NCBI GenBank assembly: GCA_029560455.1
Contig: JAKQKW010000481.1
Span: forward strand, 1 to 20,705
Direction: 5' to 3'
Source: Candidatus Rifleibacteriota bacterium
GTDB taxonomy: Bacteria > Riflebacteria > Ozemobacteria > Ozemobacterales > Ozemobacteraceae
DNA length: 20,705 nucleotides
This document shows positions 15,495-20,705 of this stretch, piece after piece. The first letter of the stretch is position 1. Each line of letters opens with the position of its first letter. The notes under the pieces are model-generated. The model was not told the DNA's origin. It worked only from the letters and a program-made list of their open reading frames with translations, and ran no database searches. Both the position numbers and the translations under genes were made by a program.

Positions 15495-16303
15495 GCGCGC
15501 AGCTTGAACTGAAAAATCTTACTGTTTCCTATGGCGGTAAGCCGGTGGCTGAAAAAATCGATGGCAGCTTTGGCTGCGGGCGAATCAATCTGCTTGTTGG
15601 TCGTGCTGGCTCTGGTAAGAGCAGTCTTCTGCTTACTATCGCAGGTTTTCACAGTGAATTTTCGGGTCAGATTCTTTATGATGGTGCAGTTTTTCAGCCG
15701 GCGGGCAACTTTTCGCTGACCTTTCAGGACCCCGAATCACTTTTTTTCAACACCTCAGTTGGCGATGAAGTTGAATATTCATTGCGCATGCGTGAGTTAG
15801 CCGAAAACGAGATTACGCCACGGGCACAGCAATGGTTGCAGCGCTGGGGTCTAGAACCCGAAAAGTTCTACTCACGCCACCCGTTCGAACTTTCTGGCGG
15901 CGAAAAACGCCGGGTAGCTCTGGCCGCCTGCACTGTTGCCATGCCTCCGGTCATACTCCTCGACGAGCCTCTTGCCGGACTTGATGCAAATGGCCAGAAG
16001 GCTCTGGCTGAAATGCTCAATCAGCTTGCGCGCGAGCATATTGTGATCGTAGTTACTCACGAGCCCGAAGTTTTTCTGCATCCCGACAGCAATATTCTGT
16101 TCCTCAGAGAAGGGCAGGGGAGCTGGTTCTCTGGTGACGATTTTTTACGGCAGGCGGTGTGTAACCGCGATTTTTACCCGCTTCCCCGCTGGTATTGCCA
16201 TGCTCTGGCCCCGTTTGCGACTGTGTCGTCGCTGCCACAGGTAAATGCCGAAGCTGTCGCCAGTTTTGTTGCCCGTGAGAAAAGCCATGCAGATAAGCTA
16301 TAA
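15491..16303 (+). CDS. ecfA2: ECF transporter ATPase EcfA2
   Basis: 270 residues. Walker A 'GRAGSGKSS' is at 37-45, Q-loop Q79 in 'LTFQDPESLFFNTSVGDEVE', signature LSGGE at 134-138, Walker B 'VILLDEP' with E159, and switch H190 in 'VVTHEP'. It is the second ATPase of the heterodimer and, unlike EcfA1, has every catalytic residue. The ATG overlaps the ecfA1 stop (ATGA). The C-terminal region after about residue 200 is longer than the minimal ATPase, as in other EcfA proteins. Confidence 0.9.
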   Translation: MSAQLELKNLTVSYGGKPVAEKIDGSFGCGRINLLVGRAGSGKSSLLLTIAGFHSEFSGQILYDGAVFQPAGNFSLTFQDPESLFFNTSVGDEVEYSLRMRELAENEITPRAQQWLQRWGLEPEKFYSRHPFELSGGEKRRVALAACTVAMPPVILLDEPLAGLDANGQKALAEMLNQLAREHIVIVVTHEPEVFLHPDSNILFLREGQGSWFSGDDFLRQAVCNRDFYPLPRWYCHALAPFATVSSLPQVNAEAVASFVAREKSHADKL

Positions 16304-17033
16304 ACCAGGCAGCAGCTTTTTATACAGCCTGAACCCGCTTATTAAGGGCGGATTATGCTTTGTACTGATTATGTTCTTTTCTCTGAATGGGCTGCAACTG
16401 CCGGCCATGGCTGGCTCACTGGCGATGTTGCTTTTGTTTGCGGTCATGGGCAGGTTGCCCCTGGCTGACCTTCTGCTGTCGATAAAACGCATCTGGCTTC
16501 TTCTGGTTATTGTCGGCCTGGTGCAGGGTTTTCGCGGCGATAGTTTTGAACTGGTTCCGGCTCTTGAGGGCATGATCAGAATTCTGGGTGTTTTTATTGC
16601 TGCAGGCTGCTACCTGACAGTTTCGCCACAGTCTGAACTGATGTTTTTCTGGGAAACAATTTTCCGGCCGTTGCGCCTTTTCAGGCTGCCAGCGCGCGAA
16701 CTAGCCCTCGTCATGGTCATTGCCGTGCGCTTTCTGCCTGTGATGCTTTCAGAAATCGACCGCATCCGCATGGCGCAGATTGCCCGAGGCGCCCGCCTTG
16801 GCAAAGGCGGTTTCTTTTCGTCGGCTGCCGCCTTGATGCCATTGATGATCCCGACCCTGGCACAGGCAATAATCAGAGGCGAAGAACTGGCAGAGGCAAT
16901 GGAAGCACGTGGCTACCGGGTATCCGGCAATCGTACAAGATATCATCGCTTCGGCATCGGTTTTTTCGATGTTCCAGCTGGATTCGTCGCTTTGACAGTC
17001 GCCGCTCTCACCGTCTGGTCGAGATTTCTGTAA
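16287..17033 (+). CDS. ecfT: ECF transporter transmembrane subunit EcfT
   Basis: 248 residues from the ATG at 16287, with about five to six membrane segments. Both EcfT coupling motifs are present: Ala-Arg-Gly at 166-168 (AQIARGARL) and at 207-209 (AMEARGYR). These are the helices that sit in the grooves of the two ATPases. It begins MQISYKPGSSFLYSLNPLIK, and 'LNP' is typical of EcfT. An ATG at 16245 in the same frame would add 14 residues, but it lies deeper in ecfA2 and adds nothing family-like. The gene overlaps ecfA2 by 17 nt. No S component is in the window, so this looks like a shared (group II) energizing module. Its stop is 2 nt from the end of the convergent GTPase gene. Confidence 0.9.
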   Translation: MQISYKPGSSFLYSLNPLIKGGLCFVLIMFFSLNGLQLPAMAGSLAMLLLFAVMGRLPLADLLLSIKRIWLLLVIVGLVQGFRGDSFELVPALEGMIRILGVFIAAGCYLTVSPQSELMFFWETIFRPLRLFRLPARELALVMVIAVRFLPVMLSEIDRIRMAQIARGARLGKGGFFSSAAALMPLMIPTLAQAIIRGEELAEAMEARGYRVSGNRTRYHRFGIGFFDVPAGFVALTVAALTVWSRFL

Positions 17034-17035
17034 AC

Positions 17036-18634
17036 TCAGAGGTCGCGTGCGGTGATGCCACAGTTGCTCTGCGGCAGAAGATGCTGCATCTCTTTCAGCT
17101 GGCTTTCGGCCGAACTGTTGAGCAGCGAAATTTCCTGCAGAATTTTATCGATACCGGCGATATTGGCATCGAGCAAATGCAGATTGACGGCCTGCTGCGA
17201 TGGTTTGAGAACGAAACGGCCTGCCATGCGGTCAATAGCTTTGCAGATCAGCATATAGCCCGGTAGCGACGCGATAACAATCAGGGCGACAGCATGTACA
17301 AAAAAGTCGGTTGGCAGCCAGATGCCGCTTATCCAGCTGCCCGCAGCGCGGTAGAGGGCTGATAACAACACCAGTGATGGAAGAATGTTTCCGAGAATGA
17401 TGTAAAAGCGCATCAGTGGCATCTCAGAGATGCGCTGGGCATTTTCGATAATCTGCATGAAGACTTCGCCGTTTCCGCTGTTTTTAACGACTGCGGGCAG
17501 ATTATTCTCTGAGGTTGTCATCAGACTGCGGTCTTCAAGAAAGCGTCTTTCGTCGACCCGGCAGCCCGAAAACCGGAAATTTTCTGCCAGTGCCGCTTCA
17601 ACTGCCTGGTCAGCGTATTCTGCCCTCACTCCTGGTGAAAACCAGCTGATTATGGCAAACCAGGGGTAAAGAAACAGCGAATTGTTACCGGCCAGTTCAA
17701 GGTAGATTGACGAACGCAGGGAATCATTGGCCAGACCGGTAATTGCCGGCGAGGTAACGACGAGGTGATGTTGCTCGTTGATCTGCGCACTCAGGGTCGC
17801 GCGGTAATCAATCAGTTCCTGCTGAAGTTTGAGAATACGTTCAGCTGTTTTTTCGGCATTCAGGGCATGTAGAATGCGTCTGAGTGCGGATTCCTCTCGA
17901 AGAATGCGGCTTTGAACGACGGTGCGCGGCGAATACACAAGATCGCGGAAACGTCTGAATTCATCAGAGTCTGGCTGTCTGGCGCTGAAAGCAAACAGAG
18001 CGCCGGGGTCGACTGCGAAACCGATATGCTGCAGACGGTCGGTAAGATCGGCCTTCAGGCGTTCAGTGCTGGCGTCAGGTGCGGTGTCGGTTTTGTTGAT
18101 GACAAAGAACCAGCGTTTGCGCGAAGCCCACTCGACGATATTCTGGTGAATGGCAAAATTGGAACGCTTATCTGGAGTGGTGACGACGATAAGAATGTCT
18201 GAAACTCTTATCGTTTCGCGGGCGATGCGGGCGTTATTACTGTTGATGGTGTCGAGATCGGGAGTGTCGATCAGAATGGCTCCCGGCAGCAGACCTGGCA
18301 GATAATGCGCCTCTTCAGATGAAAATGGCAGTAATGCGCGGTCTTCTGGGGCTGCCGCCACGAAAAGCTCTTTTGTATAGCCACGCACAGACGAAGAAGA
18401 TGGGCTGACTTCCGGAGTGGCGCAGAGACTGCTGAAAATGAAGGACTTGCCAACACCGGTGCCGCCAATTATCGTTACGACAAGCGGAGCAGGTGCGGTT
18501 GCGCTGCTTTGCTCAACAGCCTGACGCAGGTTTCGCTGGAGCATGAAGAACAGTTCATTGTCTTTCAAATCTTCGCAGCGGCGAGTGATGTTAATGACCC
18601 GCTCGTGCAGAAGTGCTGATTTGTCAGTGCTCAT
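17036..18634 (-). CDS. Membrane-associated dynamin-like GTPase, second gene of pair
   Basis: 532 residues. GTPase motifs: P-loop 'GGTGVGKS' (57-64), probable G2 Thr87 (RGYTKE), G3 'DTPD' (123-126; DxPG expected), G4 'NKTD' (180-183) and a G5-like 'FSA' (216-218). A long helical region follows. Hydrophobic stretches lie at about 316-334, 408-428 and 441-464, so the protein probably inserts in or binds the membrane through its C-terminal half. The architecture (N-terminal GTPase, helical middle, membrane hairpin) resembles bacterial dynamin-like proteins, but I cannot assign a family. The start ATG lies 11 nt inside the end of the upstream GTPase gene, suggesting coupled translation and a hetero-oligomer. 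The function is unknown. Confidence 0.8.
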   Translation of the reverse strand: MSTDKSALLHERVINITRRCEDLKDNELFFMLQRNLRQAVEQSSATAPAPLVVTIIGGTGVGKSFIFSSLCATPEVSPSSSSVRGYTKELFVAAAPEDRALLPFSSEEAHYLPGLLPGAILIDTPDLDTINSNNARIARETIRVSDILIVVTTPDKRSNFAIHQNIVEWASRKRWFFVINKTDTAPDASTERLKADLTDRLQHIGFAVDPGALFAFSARQPDSDEFRRFRDLVYSPRTVVQSRILREESALRRILHALNAEKTAERILKLQQELIDYRATLSAQINEQHHLVVTSPAITGLANDSLRSSIYLELAGNNSLFLYPWFAIISWFSPGVRAEYADQAVEAALAENFRFSGCRVDERRFLEDRSLMTTSENNLPAVVKNSGNGEVFMQIIENAQRISEMPLMRFYIILGNILPSLVLLSALYRAAGSWISGIWLPTDFFVHAVALIVIASLPGYMLICKAIDRMAGRFVLKPSQQAVNLHLLDANIAGIDKILQEISLLNSSAESQLKEMQHLLPQSNCGITARDL

Positions 18635-20462
18635 GGATTCTGCTGATTTCCTTTAATTTGGCGCATGCCTCACGGCAGCTGGTAATATTATCCGGCGCCA
18701 GACGCGTGGCTTTTTCTTCAAGCTGTTTGAGAAAAATCGGCCCGGCGAGCAGTTCGCGCAGATGTTTGCGATATGACTGGCAACGAAGTTTTTTCCAGTT
18801 CTGGTGTGCCTCCATGACCTCGCGACCGAGGCCCATGTTGTTGAACAGCGACATCAGAAAGCCGCCGGCGGCACTGCTGCCACCGACTGCAGCGACGACA
18901 CCCATGGTACCGATTCCGCCGTCGATGAAAAAATCGGCAACGACGAGGCCGGTACCGAGAAGTATAAACAGGTCATCGATGATGTTCATCCATTTCCAGA
19001 GATCTTTGTTGCTGGCCTGCCATTTTTGCAGTGATTCATTGACCGAGGCTTCCCATTCGGCATCAACTGGCGGCAGTTCAGCGGTAAGAATGGCTCCTGT
19101 CGCTGCAGTGCAGCGTTCGGTGGTGATTTTTTCGAGTTCAGGCTTGCGGCGCCAGAAATCGACGAGCGCATTCACTTCGGCGTTGAGTCGGCTTCTTTCA
19201 AGGCTGTCACGTTGTTTAACCGAACTATTAAATTCACTGCCAGAAAGTCTTGAAACGGCAGCAGCAGCCGATGAAATCGCGGCCTTCAGGGTTGAGCCAA
19301 GCAGCATCAGTGGCTGGAATGCCCGGCGCAGAAAAGAAGGCCGGTTTGCCTCAAGCTGTTTGCGAATCAGTTCAAGAATGCGGAAAACCGGGAATTCTTC
19401 GCCGGTAATTGTTTGAGCAGCCTTGTCAATGATCTGATCGCAGGCGGTGATTTCGGCGAACAGTTTTTTGTAGAGGGTGTCGGCTTCATGACAGATGTTT
19501 TCGCAGCCCGCAACCCCGACCATGATGCTTTGCAGCTGACGTTTCAGGGCTACTTCAAGGCCATTCTGCCCGTAGATGTGCTGCGTAAAGGATCCGGTGC
19601 AGTTGGCCAAAGGCCTGATATCTTCGAGAGAGGGTTTTGAAGTGAATGGACTATAGAAAAAAGCTGAATCAGCAAGAAAATCGGCGAGCGTCAGACCGTC
19701 GGTGCGCTGATCAGAGAATTCCGGGTTAAGTCGAACGCTGGCGATCAGGTCGTCACGAATGGCGGCGGCACTGGTCGCGCAGTCCTGCGGGTCGAGTTTA
19801 GTCAGCAGCCAGGTGATGTTCCCAGCGACTTTGAGAACCTTCTTGAGAATATCGAAAGTTTTCTGGTCTTTATAGGCTTCGTGGTAGACGGTAAAAATGA
19901 TCGATTCAGCACGCCTGATCATTTCTTCGGCTTTGTCCCAGTTCGCGATTTCGGTGGTGTTGAAGTCGGGGATATCGACAAGGCATGGCCACAGGTTCTG
20001 AGTGAGATGATCGCTGCTGAAAAACCTGAAAAACAGTCGGTTGCTGGCGGTGCCGGATTTTTTGAGGTCGGCGGGTTCGACCAGCTCAGATAATTCAAAT
20101 TCAGGGAAAATTGCCTTTGGATCTATCTGCATCTTTATCGGCTCTGGAAAAGCCGCGAGCGAAGCGTGCGTCATCGGTCTGACGGCACCGCCGGCCGGCA
20201 CACCCAGACCGGTGAGCATGTTGAATACGGTGCTTTTACCTGCACCGCTGGGGCCACAAAAAGCGACGGTAATAACCGGGCGATTGTCGATTTCGATTAT
20301 GCTGTCTGGAATCTGCTCGATAATTTCGATGGTTTCGTGCTGGTCATTCTCTTTGGCGGGAGCAACACAGTTGATAAGATCCGGCATTTTCTGCATCAAT
20401 GTCTGCAGATGCCTTCTGGTTTCCGAGAGAAGCTGATTTACATTTCCTGTCATTGATCCCAT
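18624..20462 (-). CDS. Membrane-associated dynamin-like GTPase, first gene of pair
   Basis: 612 residues from the ATG at 20462. GTPase motifs: P-loop 'GPSGAGKST' (70-78), probable G2 Thr98 (RPMTHA), G3 'DIPD' (163-166) and G4 'TKLD' (221-224). A long helical region follows. A Gly/Ala-rich hydrophobic hairpin at about 493-545 ('LFILLGTGLVVADFFIDGGI', then 'GVVAAVGGSSAAGGFLMSLF') is a likely membrane element, followed by a basic helical C-terminus. The frame is open to an ATG at 20510, but a consensus extended -10 lies between, so the start is probably 20462 or 20453. It pairs with the overlapping downstream GTPase. A two-gene dynamin-like arrangement is known for mycobacterial IniA/IniC; relation to that family is only architectural. 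The substrate and role are unknown. Confidence 0.78.
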   Translation of the reverse strand: MGSMTGNVNQLLSETRRHLQTLMQKMPDLINCVAPAKENDQHETIEIIEQIPDSIIEIDNRPVITVAFCGPSGAGKSTVFNMLTGLGVPAGGAVRPMTHASLAAFPEPIKMQIDPKAIFPEFELSELVEPADLKKSGTASNRLFFRFFSSDHLTQNLWPCLVDIPDFNTTEIANWDKAEEMIRRAESIIFTVYHEAYKDQKTFDILKKVLKVAGNITWLLTKLDPQDCATSAAAIRDDLIASVRLNPEFSDQRTDGLTLADFLADSAFFYSPFTSKPSLEDIRPLANCTGSFTQHIYGQNGLEVALKRQLQSIMVGVAGCENICHEADTLYKKLFAEITACDQIIDKAAQTITGEEFPVFRILELIRKQLEANRPSFLRRAFQPLMLLGSTLKAAISSAAAAVSRLSGSEFNSSVKQRDSLERSRLNAEVNALVDFWRRKPELEKITTERCTAATGAILTAELPPVDAEWEASVNESLQKWQASNKDLWKWMNIIDDLFILLGTGLVVADFFIDGGIGTMGVVAAVGGSSAAGGFLMSLFNNMGLGREVMEAHQNWKKLRCQSYRKHLRELLAGPIFLKQLEEKATRLAPDNITSCREACAKLKEISRIHEH

Positions 20463-20468
20463 GCCGCG

Positions 20469-20477
20469 ATTATAGCA
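20469..20477 (-). promoter_or_regulatory. Putative extended -10 promoter of the GTPase pair
   Basis: On the minus strand TGCTATAAT (20477 to 20469) is a perfect TGn-TATAAT element. No good -35 is visible. Transcription would start about 7 nt downstream, at or beside the ATG at 20462. The first GTPase mRNA would then be leaderless, or would have a 9-nt leader if the ATG at 20453 is used. A weak GGGA precedes that second ATG. Confidence 0.4.
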
Positions 20478-20532
20478 AAATCGCCCGCTGATTGCATTAA
20501 AATAAGTCATCGTGGGGCTGGCTGATGCTTGT

Positions 20533-20594
20533 GTATTTTTTTTGAAAATAATTTTTAAAAACTTGTTGACACTTTAAAACGAATTTGATAAGAT
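20533..20594 (+). promoter_or_regulatory. Strong rRNA-type promoter with UP-like element
   Basis: The -35 TTGACA (20566-20571) is perfect, the spacer is exactly 17 nt, and the -10 is TAAGAT (20589-20594) with an upstream TGn (20586-20588). An A/T tract (20533-20563) is in the place of an UP element, which would be read by the RNA polymerase alpha C-terminal domain. Transcription probably starts near 20601. The promoter diverges from the GTPase operon, about 100 nt from its start. Confidence 0.8.
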
Positions 20595-20600
20595 GAACTT

Positions 20601-20705
20601 CCTGCCACGGCAGGGCGGACGAAAAAAAGTCCGAAGCTCATTGAGAATAAGATCGAAAGACTTTAATTATGACGCCAAGCGGGTCTTGTTGAAAAACGAG
20701 ATCCT
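20601..20705 (+). other. Structured transcript leader, probably of an rRNA operon
   Basis: Three hairpins can be drawn: CCTGC-CACG-GCAGG (20601-20614), CGGAC with GTCCG around an A-rich loop (20616-20633), and a 10-bp stem 20681-20690 with 20695-20704 closed by a GAAA tetraloop. Between them GCTCATTGAGAATA (20636-20649) resembles the boxA antitermination motif of rRNA leaders. No open frame of note is visible. The window ends before any 16S rRNA sequence, so the rRNA assignment is inference from promoter strength and the boxA-like motif. Confidence 0.5.

Noticed and set aside
16245..16286. A longer EcfT beginning at 16245.
   Set aside because: It would overlap ecfA2 by 59 nt and adds 14 residues without family similarity, while the ATG at 16287 gives a normal EcfT start.
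18613..19416. A 267-codon open frame on the + strand opposite the first GTPase.
   Set aside because: It is an antisense shadow of a gene with clear GTPase motifs. Its product is Ser/Arg-rich, low in recognisable domains, and it has no ribosome binding site or plausible family.
20463..20510. Start of the first GTPase at the ATG at 20510.
   Set aside because: It has no Shine-Dalgarno and lies upstream of a consensus extended -10 element. The extra 16 residues look like translated promoter DNA.
20690..20705. The final GAGATCCT as the start of 16S rRNA.
   Set aside because: It does not match the conserved AGAGTTTGATCCTGG, and these bases pair with 20681-20690 in a local hairpin, so they belong to the leader.

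Overview
The window holds most of the S10-spc-alpha ribosomal protein cluster on the + strand: the last codons of rplD, then rplW-rplB-rpsS-rplV-rpsC-rplP-rpmC-rpsQ-rplN-rplX-rplE-rpsN-rpsH-rplF-rplR-rpsE-rpmD-rplO-secY-adk-map-infA-rpmJ-rpsM-rpsK-rpsD-rpoA-rplQ (1-14724). An energy-coupling factor (ECF) transporter module, ecfA1-ecfA2-ecfT, follows (14742-17033). Two overlapping minus-strand genes for large membrane-associated, dynamin-like GTPases come next (20462-17036). At the right edge, diverging from the GTPases, is a strong rRNA-type promoter with a structured leader (20533-20705). No gap between genes exceeds 300 bases, and no mobile element, CRISPR array or tRNA was seen.

The organism is a bacterium of medium GC. 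S14 is the short zinc form. S4, L36 and adenylate kinase all keep their zinc cysteines. The order adk-map-infA-rpmJ-rpsM and ecfAA'T directly after rplQ recall Firmicutes, but rpsD lies inside the alpha block. Several ribosomal proteins carry unusual extensions. This fits a deep-branching, poorly sampled phylum (for example Candidatus Riflebacteria or a neighbour), but that placement is tentative and rests on no database search.

The most interesting signal is in the ribosomal proteins themselves. L22 has an N-terminal extension of about 77 residues that looks like the N-terminal domain of ribosomal protein S13, plus a Lys/Ala-rich tail. L29 is more than three times its usual length. L17 has an internal insert of about 85-90 residues. 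In known ribosomes L22, L29 and L17 all sit around the polypeptide exit tunnel of the 50S subunit, whereas the other large-subunit proteins here are near normal length. This suggests lineage-specific remodelling of the tunnel exit.

Other notable points are: a perfect 14-bp terminator-like hairpin with a U-tract inside the first codons of ecfA1, 61 nt past the rplQ stop; an EcfA1 with Gln in place of the H-loop His; a paired GTPase operon that converges on ecfT with a 2-nt gap; TGn-extended -10 promoters before map, before the GTPase operon and at the rRNA-type promoter; and a TTG-started secY with a 10-nt perfect Shine-Dalgarno match.

The genes work together as the core of translation (ribosomal proteins, IF-1), transcription (RNA polymerase alpha), secretion (SecY) and nascent-chain processing (methionine aminopeptidase). 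Adenylate kinase supplies nucleotide balance, and a vitamin/metal uptake energizer is co-transcribed at the end.
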